This document shows, one piece after another, positions 46,874 to 58,509 of a stretch of 64,000 nucleotides of DNA. The translations under genes were made by a program, and so were the position numbers. The stretch is from positions 2,914,001 through 2,978,000 of the forward strand of contig JBANDB010000011.1 of the NCBI GenBank assembly GCA_037576215.1, written 5' to 3'. Position 1 is the first letter of the stretch, and each line of letters opens with the position of its first letter. A model generated the notes under the pieces. That model was not told the DNA's origin. It saw nothing but the letters and a program-made list of their open reading frames with translations, and ran no database searches. The DNA comes from Armillaria gallica (taxonomy: Eukaryota; Basidiomycota; Agaricomycetes; Agaricales; Physalacriaceae).

Positions 46874-47228
46874 TCTATATATTAAGACAGGACGCTGACA
46901 TAATAAGCTGAGTTTGAAATTTCCGGCCATTGCCATACTCCAGCCAATTCCAGCTGAGTTTGAACTTCGCCATGCTGCTATGGTGTGGCTTCAAGCCTGT
47001 GCCCTTTCCTTCTTACCCTCTGCTCTGTTCCACCCCCCCCTCACAGTGTATCATCCCAGGCAAGAGTTACAGCCCTGTGATATATAATAAGGATTTCTGG
47101 GATCTCTCACAGTACTGTCTATCAATCTTTGATTAAAGCTCTTTGTTTCTGATTTTCTCTACAGGTGTCTTTGGCTCTTTGGCTCTTTCTCACACAGCAT
47201 TGCTACAATTTCTGCCTTTCCATCCCCT

Positions 47229-50200
47229 GTGATGTATGTACCACTCTTATTTCTCCAAGATCAATGCTCACAGCTTTCTTTTAATAGGTCTCCATCCACT
47301 CCTACCAGAGAGAATGATCATTTTGATTTTCCAGCTCCAGTTACACCAGAGCAGAATCGTCATGCAGAATGGGAGCAGGATCGTCTTCAGCATCTTCAGA
47401 TGACCTCCCCCTCTGACCATCGTGGTCGATCACCACGTCCAGGTCCTGATCCTAATATTGAACTTCCATGCTTAAATATCAATGTACCACCTGAGACACA
47501 TATTTCATCTCAGTTAGATCGTCCATGTAAACATCCCATGCCTGTAGTACCAACTCTTCCTGTCTTTCCCAGAAGTAGACGTCGTAGACAATTATGTGGT
47601 GGTGCTCCTGAAGGATCACAATTACCTTCACCACCTCCACAGCCACCATTATCGTTACCACATCAGCATCAAACACCGCATGCTGTTTCTGTACCACTTC
47701 CTCTGGCAAGATGTCCATATGCTGAGGTGTACTCCCAGCATGATATTGGGAGTAGAAAATGGATGTGTGAATGTTGTGGGGCATTACATTGGCATGATGA
47801 GCAGATTAAAAATAAGTCAAAAACTACACCACATTTTGGGATGTGCTGTCTACAAGGGCAGGTCAAATTACCTCCTCTTCCTCCTGCTCCTGCCATTCTT
47901 TGAAATCTTCTTTGTGGCAACAATCCAATGTCAAAAGCCTTCTTACAGGATATCAGACAGTATAATGCAGCATTGGCATTTACATCCATGGCTGTAAAAG
48001 TTGATGAGGCAATTACCAACTCTTCAGGACCATACTGCTTCCATGTATCTGGCGAGCTTCATCACCGGATGGGATCTCTGCTGCCTGAGGAAGGAGAGAA
48101 ATTGTCTTATGCACAGTTGTATATACATGATCCAGTGGAGGCATTGCATATGCGTAATCACCGTAATCCTAACTTAAATCCTGAAATCATGTCCCAATTA
48201 CAGGATTTAATGCAGGATGTGAATCCATATGTTGCTTTATATTGACATGCATATCTCATTATGAAAGAAAAGCCCCGTGAAGAGTATCCAAATATTGAAG
48301 TACGATTGCATGTGGGTGATGAAACTGATGGGCGACAATATAATCTTCCAACAGTAGATGAGTTGGCTGCTATTATTCCTGGAGATGGATCTGAGCCTGT
48401 TAAGAATGATCGAGATATTGTTTTACGTATGCATGATCATTCTCTCAAACGCATTAGCCAACTTCATCCAAGTTATCAACCTCTTCATTATGTTCTCCTT
48501 TTTCCACATGGAGAATTGGGTTGGAATATACATATGCTCCTGGAAGAGACTGAAACAAGTGAACATAGAGAAAATAAAAAGGTTACTCAGCATATGTATT
48601 ATGCCTACCGCCTACAGGATCGTCCAATATTTGAACCAAATGCACCATTGTATAGAGGAGGATGGCTGTACCAACAATATATTGTGGATGCATGGGCCTC
48701 AATTGAACAAAGTAATCTCAACTGGGTTCGAAATAATCAGAAAACTATCCGTGCAGATCTGTATAAGGGAGTGGTGGATGCAGCTACTAATGCTGATGGA
48801 TTGCAAGACTCTGGCCAGCGTATTGTCCTACCTTCATCACATACTGGCAGTCCCTGTGCAATGTATCAGCTATATCAGGACTCTATGGCAATTTGTAGAG
48901 CTTTGCAGAAACCAGATATCTTTCTTACAATGACAGCAAACCCACAGTGGCCAGAAATTGTTGAAGCTCTGAAGCGTACAGATGGACCAGATCAGAAAGT
49001 GGAGGATTGACCAGATATTGTGGCCAGGGTCTTCCAGTTGAAGAAGGAGGCCTTACTGAATGAAATAAAGGATGGTGGAATATTTGGAAAAGTCAGAGCT
49101 ATGGTGCATACTATTGAATTTCAGAAGCGTGGACTCCCTCATATGCATCTTTTGGTTTTTCTGGATCCTGAAGACAAGATTCGCACACCTGCTGATGCTG
49201 ATTCAGTCTCATGTGCTCAGATTCCTGATCCTGTTACTCAGCCAGTTCTTTATGAGATTGTCACCAGATGCATGGTCCATGGTCCATGTGATCACTGCTG
49301 CAAAGGGCCTGATGGTCGCTGTACAAAGAACTTTCCAAAAGAATTCAATGAGCACACTGAATTTACCAATGATGGATATCCCAATTTGGCACGTCCTAAC
49401 AATGGTCGTGAGTATGTTAAAATGCATGGTGAAACCTGTACTGTCTATACCAACCGTGATATTGTCCCATACAATCCTTATCTCAGTGTAAAATATAACT
49501 GTCACATCAATGTGGAGGTTTGTGTTTCTGTCAAGGCCATCAAATATATCCATAAATACATCTACAAGGGCCATGACAGGACTACATTAGAGGTTCAGGA
49601 TCATGATGAGATTAAGGAGTTTCTGGATGCACGCTACATCTCTGCTATTGAATCATGCTGGAGAATCTTTTCATTTCGACTACATCAAGAGGAGCCAAAT
49701 GTTGTCCGTCTTCAGGTCCATCTCCCTGATGAACAGCTTATCACCTATGATGAGAATGACAGTCCAGAAGAGGTGTTAGCAGCTGCAGAGGCAAAGACAA
49801 CAACTCTGTTACAATGGTTTGATCTTAACAAAAGAGATCCCACTGCACATCGGTATCTGTATCAAGATATTCCTGCCCACTATATCTGGAACAGGAGCAA
49901 GAAACACTGGAGTCCACGTCAAAGATACACAACTATTGGTGTTACCATTGGCTGAATGTATCAGGCTGCCCCCTCATCTGGCGAGCAGTTCTATTTATGG
50001 CTTCTTTTGACTGCTGTTGCCGGTGCTCAATCCTTCCAACACTTATGCACTGTTAACAATGTGGAGTGTGCTACTTTTTAAGAGGCATGCATTGCTATGG
50101 GATTGCTGGAAAATGATAATGAATGGAGACAATGCTTACAGGAGGCAGCTATTATGCAGTCAGGAGCACAGTTACGATCACTATTTGTGATCCTCCTTCT

Positions 50201-51942
50201 CTTCTGCCAGCCAGCAAAGCCAGATGAGCTGTGGGAGGAGTTCAAGGAGAACATTTGTGATGATTTGGCACATAAGCTTTGCCAACGTGATGTTCCAAAT
50301 CCAACAGATGCTCAGCTCTATGATTTTGGTGTCCATCTTATTAATAAGCTTCTTCAATCTCATGGTCATCGTCTCTCTGAGTGGACCCAGATGCCAGCCT
50401 CTACTATGGACTGGGCTGCTTATGAAGATAATCCTCTTCTGGCAGCACAGCTGGCCTATGATATCCCATCTCTGCAGCAATTAGTTGCTAACAATCTCCA
50501 AACATTCAATGAAGAGTAAAAGACTGCTTATAATACTGTGTTTGACTCTGCTATGAATGAACGAGGGAAATTGGTATTTCTGCATAGTGCTGGAGGTGGT
50601 GGAAAGACTTTTGTATGCAATACTATTGCTGCTGCTGTTCGTGCTGAAGGAAAGATTGCATTGACCTGTGCCTCCTCCAGTATATTAGCAATTCTCTTAG
50701 TTGGAGGGTGTACCAGCCACAGCACCTTCAAAATTCCAATTCCCTCACGTGATGATACAACATGCAGTATTCGTAGAGGGACTCACTTAGCTGAACTTCT
50801 TTGTAGAACTTCTCTCATCATTTGGGATGAGGTTCCTATGCAGAACTGACACGATATTGAGACTGTTGATCGTACTCTTCGTGATGTCTGTAATAAGGAT
50901 GTTCCTTTTGGTGGAAAAACTGTACTTTTTGGTGGTATGTGTCCTTATTCTAAGTCACTATAGATTGACATTTCTAATTATTTATTTTAGGAGACTTTCA
51001 TCAGACATTGCCAGTTGTTTCACGAGGATCACAGGAGCAGATTGTTGCAGCTTCATTTTGCTGTTCACCTTTATGGCCTCACATTGAAGTCATTCATTTA
51101 AAAAAAAACATGCGCCTGGATCAGACTCCTGAAAATGTAGAGTTTGCCCATTGGCTACTTACTGTTGGTGCAGGTGAAGGACTTACTGATGATCATACTA
51201 TCACTCTTCCTGCTTCTATGCATCTGGCCAACAATTCACTTTCTGAACTCATTCAATATATTTATCCAAACATTCAAGCTGGCCACTTTCAAGACCACTT
51301 CTTTTTAGAACAAACAATTCTCTCTGGATGCAATAATGATGTTGATGAAATCAATCAACAGGTTCTGGATATGTTTCCAGGACAAGAGACAGTTTATTGG
51401 AGTACAGACAAGACAATAGAGGAAGAGTTGGATGATCCTGCTACTCTTTATCCAGTGGAGTTTCTGCAAAGTTTCAATGCCTCTGGATTGCCACGTGCAA
51501 AGCTGGCTCTCAAAGTTGGATGTCCTCTTATGCTTCTCCGCAATCTGGATCCAGCAAATGGCCTATGCAATGGGACATGGATGATTCTCACACGTTTCCA
51601 TCCCCATGTATTAGAATGTTGTCTTCTCAGTGGTAACAATGCAGGCAAGGCTGTTTTCATCCCATGCATCACAATCAATGCAGATACAGCAGAACTTCCT
51701 ATTGCATTTTCATGTCACCAATTTCCAGTCAGGTTGGCTTTTGCAATGACAATCAACAAGTCTCAAGGACAGTCAGTTACTTATGTTGGATTAGATTTAC
51801 GTACTCCTGTTTTTTCTCATGGACAACTGTATGTAGCACTTAGCTGTTGCACTTCTGGACAACAGATTCAAGTTCTGTTTCCAGATACAGAAAAGGTACA
51901 AATACTTTGAATATTGTATACCCTGAGGCTCTATTACATTGA
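47229..51942 (+). pseudogene. Helitron RepHel protein with seven stops
   Basis: Rolling-circle replication initiator plus Pif1-like helicase. One frame runs from about 47287 (after an intron opening GTATGT at 47232 and closing TTTTAATAG) to 51942, with a second intron at 50935-50990. N-terminus: Pro/Arg-rich, then a Cys motif (MCECCGALHW ... FGMCC), Helitron-like N domain (LLFPHGELGW), Rep HUH motif PHMHLL (49137-49154) and Y-x3-Y tyrosines (49545 and 49557). Helicase: Walker A SAGGGGKT (50583-50609; first Gly is Ser), LIIWDEVPM, LFGGDFHQTLPV across the intron, and MTINKSQGQS. Stops: TGA 47901, 48243, 49008, 49953, 50847 and TAA 50079, 50517. A one-base loss near 51896 shifts the last residues (NIVYPEALL). 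Confidence 0.9.
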
Positions 51943-51970
51943 TAATAGATATTTGTTTCTGAACTAATAA

Positions 51971-52103
51971 CTGACACTCCCCAAGTAATAAGCCGGGTTT
52001 GGGGCGGGCCCCAACAAGCCGAAGTCCTGTGTTGTAGTCAGGTTGCCGGGACCCGAGGTACGAGGGTCCGGCAATCATGACGAAGACACGGGGCATAGGC
52101 TTG
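51971..52103 (+). repeat. Helitron 3' hairpin module, copy 1
   Basis: GCCCCAACAAGCCGAAGTCC ... GTTGCCGGGACCC, a short loop, GGGTCCGGCAA ... GGCATAGGCTTG. The inner stem TTGCCGGgACCC/GGGTCCGGCAA is strong, and the outer CAAGCC/GGCTTG pair can also form. Copies lie at 53775-53905 and 55563-55684. Confidence 0.7.
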
Positions 52104-53905
52104 TCTATATATTAATACAGGTTGATGATGATATAATAAGGTGGACTTTGAAATTTCCGGCCATTGCCATCCCACGGACCAATCTGGCTAAGTTTCAATT
52201 TCATTGCACTGCCGCCTCTCTACCATGACAAGCTTCAATTTCGCTGTGGTGCTGCCTCTGCAATCCCCTCATGGCACATTATTGGCATGGATGGTACCCA
52301 GTACTCACTGAACATAGACTGTTTACCAACTATGTATTTACTATGCATGCTGTAGGCTACAAAGTGAGTATTGACCAAGTTCAACAAGCATTGTGCAACA
52401 TTGAATGAGTCAACAAGCTGAGGATGTGAAGTTGAGAATCATGGGCCCCAAGATCATTCAAATATAAGTAATACAGATGGCATGCTAATTTGTTACTAAT
52501 TCACACAAGGCATAGGATGCACACCATATCTGTACATATATGGTGGATATGGGTATCATATATACAGGCCTGTATCTGTACTATCAGTACTTTGGAATTC
52601 AATTTTTACAGTTGTATTTATATGGGTAGGTCAAATTGAGGTGTGTACCTATTAATTTATACATGACATGAGTGCAATTAACAAAATATAATGTTTTGAC
52701 TATGAATCTCACCCAAGATAGGTCACTGTTCTTCTAATTGCCACCCATATAGAGACAAGTATGGTACAGTATATGATCAAAACCCATTTCATACCGCTGA
52801 GACTCTTTTACCATACAGCTTACAGCTGTGATCACATACAGTATGGTGGGCATCCCTACCCAGCAGGTAGAATTGACAAGGAGGAGGAAATTGTATTCTG
52901 ATCACTGTCTTTAAGAAGGTGATTGGCCAGAGTTGAAAGGCTGCTCTCTTCTGAGAGTGGCCAACACTGGAGGTGACTCATGAGAACATACAAGAGTGAA
53001 TAGGAACAAACTCCAATTAGGGGAAACTATAGTATGTAAAAGGGTGAAAGGAGGTGAAATGGGTGGGGAAGGCTATATGAAATGCAATGATGGGGAAGAA
53101 GGAAGAAGGTGTCTATACATACAGTATATATAAGAGAAATGTGGCACCACAACACCTACAGCTACAAGCAAGATGCCTCCAGTGAGATATATGTCTGTCA
53201 TCAATCGTGCCACAGAATCAGTATGTCAGATTGGGATTTGTGGTCAGTATGCATCATCATGCATTGTAAGCATAGCTTACAAGAGTCCATACTATACATG
53301 CATTACTGACCATTATGCAGCTATGCTACACACATTGGCTCTCACTGACACAGTCACATCCCCACAAGATACAGCTTCTCAGCAGCCTCAGGTGGCACCA
53401 GTGTCAATGCTGTGAGGTTTACTAAATTACTATAGATATTTACTATAGTTATGCTGTAACACCTGGACACATATACAAGGAGACTATTTGGAACTTAGTT
53501 GGTATTGCACACTAATTTATTTCCTAACATGAGCCTTACCTTACATTCAAGTTTCACACCATCATTCATACAGCTGTAGACCAGTCATCTGAATATATAT
53601 TACAATGCAAAGGCATTGAAGCCCTACTTTAAATCCAAGATATGTAGGGATAGAGGCATATCTAAAGAACACTCTGAGCTCTAAGTCTGATGTAGATGTA
53701 GAAGTAAAGAGATATAATTCAAGAGCAATAGTATAGTATCTATCTGGCATTTATGAGACTAATCACTGACAGTCTGACACTCCCAAGTAAAAAGCCAGGT
53801 TTGGGGCAGGCCCCAACAAGCCGAAGTCCTGTGTCACAGTCAGGTTGCCAGGACCCGAGGTACAAGGGTTCAGCAATCGTGACGAAGACATGGGGCATAG
53901 GCTTG
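52104..53905 (+). mobile_element. Non-autonomous Helitron-like unit 1
   Basis: 1,802 bp. Begins TCTATATATTAATACAGG and shares about 250 bp of 5' sequence with unit 2 (TTTCAATTTCATTGCACTGCC, GCCTCTGCAATC, GGCAC-x-CATTA, ACATAGACT). Ends with the hairpin module (53775-53905). No transposase; the longest frames are short and unrelated to any family I know. Confidence 0.6.
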
Positions 53906-55684
53906 TCTATATAATAAGACAGGTAGATGATGACATAATAAGCTGAGTTTGAATTTTCTGGCCATTGCCAGACCATGGCCTATTCTGGCTGAGTTTCAAT
54001 TTCATTGCACTGCCATCACTGCTGCTAACAAGCTTCAATTTTGCTGCGTTGCTGCCTCTGCAATCACTCCATGGCACATCATTAGCACAACTGGCACCCA
54101 GTATGCACATAACATAGACTATTCACTAACTATTAGTCTATGCATGCTGACAGGACACTGTAGGCTTCAAAGTGAGTTTCAAACAATGAGCATTGAGCAA
54201 GCAACAAGTGAACAATAAACATCAAATAAAAAATTAGCAGGTAGGATTAGGGGCCAGGAGACCATTCAGGGACAGGTAATGCATATACATGTACTGACTA
54301 CACCATAATTTGCTTATTATAAGGCTTTGGCAAAGCTCAAGCCTTCCCCCAGCAGGTAGAAATGACAAGGAGATCATTCATGTAAGAATACATGCTATGC
54401 TCAGCCTTTCTCTGTCCATGTAGAGCAATAAGCTGATGACATTACCTATAAGAATATGTGCTATGCCATGCTATGCTGTGAGATGTAAGTAAGGCAATAA
54501 ATACAAGAAATACAGAACAGCCCAGCTCAGCCTTCTCTGTCCATGTAGAGCAACAAGCTGAGGTAACAAGTACAAATCATGAGATATACATACTACTTCA
54601 AAGTCTGAGGAAGCAAGGAAACATAAGTAGAGATGTGCACCATACCCATAGTATGATGTATACAGATATGGGCCCATACTATGGCCAACTTTAATAACCT
54701 AAAATATAGCTGTATTCATACAGTTTCAATGCTGTCATTGAGGGAGGGACAGAAGACTATCTTATGCTATAAATGTTAGTACCTATGACCTAAAAGAAGC
54801 ATATAATACTCATCCTCCAGATATCTGTATATGGACAATGGTATGGTTTATAGGTCTACAGTCATATCTGTAACAGTACAATGCACATCCCTAAATATAA
54901 GTAATGACTGAAACATGGAAATGAACTAATATTCATAATGTCCAAGAAGGAGATCATTGCAATGGCAAGCAAGAAGATGGGATGACAGCATGTGAAGTGC
55001 TCCAGAGGGCTTTGACTTTAACAATTCAGCTATAACATGCTTACCCACTTACCATGTCAAAAATGGCCATTGCCATACCACAGTGCAGGCCAGCTAAGTT
55101 TCAATTTTCTGCCTCTACCAAGCTTCTACTCTCCTCACAGCACATCATTGGTGTGACAGGCTCCTAACTGAGCTTCAACTGAGACTACTTATCCATGCTA
55201 TAGCAACAATGCAAGTATCAAGCAATGAGTAATGATTGAGCAACAAGTTGACAATGAGCATTGAATGTCAATGGATGATGGATGTAAGTCTTATAGAAAT
55301 TATCAGAGTTCAAATGATGACCATAGCAACCCACCATGTCAGATATCCAAGTCAGAGACATAAGAACCAGAATCTCTCTCTCTCTCTCTCTCCTGCCAGC
55401 AATGACAGCTATTAACAACAATCACCCAAATCATGAGAGTCCCTACCTGTACATTACATAGCTTACAGAAGTAACAGAGCAAAGCTTTATGGCACTCATA
55501 AAAAGCATTTTGCTCCATTGCAGTGGCTCTAAACAAATAACAGAGATTCAACAACATATTTTAGTAAAAAGCCAGCTTTGGAGTGGGCCCCAACAAGCTG
55601 AAGCCCTGTGTCACAGTCAGGTTGCCAGGACCCAAGGTATGAGGGTCTGGCAATTGTGACAAAGACACAGGGCATAGGCTTGTA
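53906..55684 (+). mobile_element. Non-autonomous Helitron-like unit 2
   Basis: 1,779 bp. Begins TCTATATAATAAGACAGG directly after module copy 2 and ends with module copy 3 (55563-55684). Inside, at about 55065-55160, a second degraded copy of the 5' text (ATGGCCATTGCCATACCACAG) occurs. A (CT)n microsatellite lies at 55373-55392. No gene. Confidence 0.6.
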
Positions 55685-55711
55685 GTTAAATACTACAGAC
55701 TTTGCAGATAT

Positions 55712-55800
55712 TATAAGGGCTCTTGGTGTAGTGGTTTAAAATGCCACTCTTTACTGGGCTTTTGTTGTTTGGACTTGGTTCAATCCTCATTGTTGTAAAT
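55712..55800 (+). repeat. tRNA-like (SINE head) module 2
   Basis: TTGGTGTAGTGGTTTAAAATGCC resembles an A box and TTGGTTCAATCCTC a B box about 45 bases later. No full cloverleaf. Probably a SINE head unrelated in sequence to the one at 42705. Confidence 0.4.
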
Positions 55801-56102
55801 TTTATTGCATTCATTATGAAGTTGAATAAAGGTTATCCAATCTCAATGTTTCGCATCCAACATTTTTTTTCGCGTGCAGGGTTGGGGTCAGTATCAGAAT
55901 ATATCCGGCAATATTCTTGGAGTCAGGTCCTGTTTTTTTAAGCCCATCCAGGGAATATTGGACTCGGAAATAAGAATATACATTTTTCTACTGCTTAAAT
56001 TTTGCTAAAATAGAATGTGGTAAGGATTTACAGGCATTGCCATCCATACTGGGTAGCATTTTGCTACTGTAAAGATAAATTTTGAGCCCTGGTTAATAAA
56101 CA

Positions 56103-56141
56103 CTCTGTAGGCTACAGCATGCCTGGTTATAACCAGGCTGT
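56103..56141. repeat. Palindrome pair, right copy
   Basis: TCTGTAGGCTACAGC followed by CCTGGTTATAACCAGG. Related in inverted sense to 44137-44172. Confidence 0.4.
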
Positions 56142-56181
56142 TGGGCTAGAGCTGCAGCTATGGGTGGACAGGTTCCTTATT

Positions 56182-56706
56182 TCATATGGGCTGATCCCAG
56201 GTGAGGAAGCTGGGATAGTTGGGGTGGTCCTCTAGTCTCTCAGTCCATACATTCCCATCTGTGTTGGTTGGGGGAGCCTCCCAATCGGGAGTTCTTGGAA
56301 CATGGCTAGGCCCTGGAGTGGGGTTCCTCTCAGGTCTCTCCCTATGTGAGGCAAACTCCTCGCTAGAGGATTTATGATGGATGGTGGTCATTGACCGCTG
56401 ATAGGTGGTGCTGGTGGTCATCGCCTCTGGTTCATCGGCTGCCATATTTGGCCATACCATGGCTAGTTTGGGTCTGAGGTAGGGTAGGACATAATGAATG
56501 GAGAAGGGGGCAGGTCAGAGGGCTCGAGCTGGTATGAGGATCCTCCTTTGTCAAAGGTAGTTTCTGATTTGCTCTCCCCAGGTGAGGAAAGCGAAGGCAG
56601 TGATAAAGAAGACTAGGGTGATAGCTGCTATGGCCATTCCAATGGTGATGGTCTGGGTCAGGGTCAGGTCAGGAATTATAGGGAGTTCTGTCCTGGTGGC
56701 TAGCAT
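56182..56706 (-). pseudogene. Single-TM small protein with two TGA codons
   Basis: From ATG 56706-56704 one frame of 175 codons is open except for TGA 56553-56551 and TGA 56517-56515. The N-terminal 51 residues hold one strong helix (TITIGMAIAAITLVFFITAF) after a short polar start. The tail is Thr/Ser/Pro-rich with FASHRERPERNPTPGPS and NVWTERLEDHPNYPS. Family unknown. Same design as the frames at 31851 and 33086. Confidence 0.45.
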
Positions 56707-56719
56707 TGAGGGAGAAAGT

Positions 56720-58050
56720 AGGGAAGCTTTGAGCTAATTGTTAAGCCCGGACTTGGGTATAACAAGCGAGCATAAACCTAAGGGCTGTATCACATTTGTA
56801 CAGTCACCCTTAGAGTCGTGTTGTGCTAGTTATCCATTGCGGAGGCAGTAAATGCTTAGCAGTTCAGCTAGTGAAGAGTCTAGTATAGATTAAGTTTAGC
56901 TCAAAGCTGAGGTATTACAGTGAGAGTGTGGCTACTTATATACTAAGAGTCTGCAGCTAAATATAGTTCTGTCGTCATGTTGACCATGTGTGGAATGGAA
57001 GAGAACAATATGTTAGGCATGCAATGGTAGCGAGCTATAGTATAATTGCTGGAGTCATTCAATATAGTTGTGGTGACTGGTCCAGGTGCCAATAGATAAG
57101 ATCAGGATAAGTGAAGCGCTGATGATAAGATAGGTGCTGAAGATTAGATAAGGGAAAAATGGAAAAATCATAACAAATCATGCATACATCGGATCATCCT
57201 GAGAGAAATTCAGACAAAGATGCAACAGGAAATTGCTAAACACTCACCAAGCTATCATACTGCTTCCTCTTTCCTGTCATTGGACCCAAGTCCTCGACAA
57301 GTTTCCCAGAAGCATACATTGCAAATGCTGGAGCATGTTGCTTCCAACCAGATATATCAAATGCCTCCAAGTAGTCCTCATCTCGGAGTTCAGCATCACC
57401 CTCATCATCGCCTGCTGTTTCCCAAGTGGCTACCTCTTTCCATCACTCGCCAAGCATGCTGGATCACAACTTCTACTTCTTTTTCAGTGGCTAGGCTGAG
57501 ATGTACAGTTGAATTCCATCTTCAGAGACAGAGACTGTGCGATGCGCACCCAAATGGCCAGGGGTTGGCACAGTAGATCTGTCAGACCTGAAGTCCACTC
57601 CTTGCAATGCAGCCTGACCATGTCCACCATGGTTTCTTGTGCTACTTGTGGATGCACTGTTCTGCTGTTCGAACAGAAAAAGCTGTGCATACTCATACAC
57701 GGTGCATCTTCACATGCGCCAGGTATTATTGTGTGAAGTTGACATTGGTAGGGTTGGTAGGTTTCCTTATTGAGGAAGGTTTTCAAACTAGGGTGAGAGG
57801 TAGGCCAGTTGCCTTGAGGGTGCTGAGCGCCACTGTCTCTTGCCGGTGATAAAACCTGGAGAAATTTTTCAAGTTCTTCATAAGTACAACCACCATGAAC
57901 ATGCCCAACTCATCTAACAAACTTGCTGTCATTCCCTATACCAATCTAAGAAAGAGGGAACAGTCAAGTACTATTTCTGCTACGTCAACCCCATGCACCC
58001 TGAAGAGATGGTATGTAGTGATAAACTTGCAACAACATGAGGATACTGAA
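56720..58050. other. No convincing gene
   Basis: Short frames on both strands around 57220-57850 are protein-like in places (a Cys motif VSCATCGC near 57640, forward) and may be the degraded 5' part of the KDZ remnant that follows, but no exon structure can be fixed. Confidence 0.3.
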
Positions 58051-58079
58051 CTATCTTGCAGCTTAATGGACAAATTTTT

Positions 58080-58505
58080 GGATAACAGACCACAACTTAC
58101 ACTGTTTCATGGTCCTTGCATGACCCCAAAAAGCATATTGTATGTTCTCATCCAGCCCTTCCTCCCAGAAGACATATTTATTTGCCTTGCAGACTTTTGA
58201 TCAGGGCTCTCGATATGAACTTCCAACTCAAATGCCAGAGAGTTGATTCTGGTAACACCTTACAACAAAATGCAAGCCAGTTTCCCAATCAGTTAGATGC
58301 TCTGGATGGTGAGATCATGGAGAAAACCTGGTGCAAGGACAGCGGCACAGTGTATGGCGAGGTGGAGAGAAGAATCTGGTCGCAGTTGAACACCGGCAAC
58401 TATGGGAATACAGAGGCTGTGGAGAGAATGTGGTCTGCATGGTCTTACTCAGATACTCCTCATTGTCTAGATGAACTGTTTCTCATGGATGCAGAGCATA
58501 GTTAG
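58080..58505 (+). pseudogene. Second KDZ transposase remnant
   Basis: Forward pieces read ALDMNFQLKCQRVDSG, comparable with the KDZ block (hDAN-Q-K), and then EVERRIWSQLN...GNTEAVERMW...DTPHCLDELF, comparable with the KDZ core (GE..ER.WS.L....T..M....R.D.L). An earlier DGEIMEKTW is also present. The frame is continuous from 58116 to TAG near 58503. It differs strongly from the KDZ gene at 17818 and would belong to another subgroup. Assignment rests on short motifs. Confidence 0.4.
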
Positions 58506-58509
58506 TGGG

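Larger units (their letters stand above)
46874..52103 (+). mobile_element. Helitron, autonomous type, decayed
   Basis: Starts TCTATATATTAAGACAGG after an A, a plausible Helitron 5' end (TC). It encodes Rep/helicase on the same strand and ends in a hairpin-bearing module (51971-52103) finishing GGCATAGGCTTG. Immediately after, another TCTATATATTAATACAGG begins. The first 100 bp are also similar to those of the following units, with CTTTGAAATTTCCGGCCATTG-type text. The 3' end does not match the usual CTRR, so the exact right terminus is uncertain. Confidence 0.65.

Noticed and set aside
8930..51942. TGA as a reassigned sense codon (many in-frame TGA in otherwise aligned frames)
   Set aside because: Stops also include TAG and TAA, catalytic residues are lost in the same copies, and nuclear genes of fungi use TGA as stop. 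Deamination of CGA explains the pattern better.
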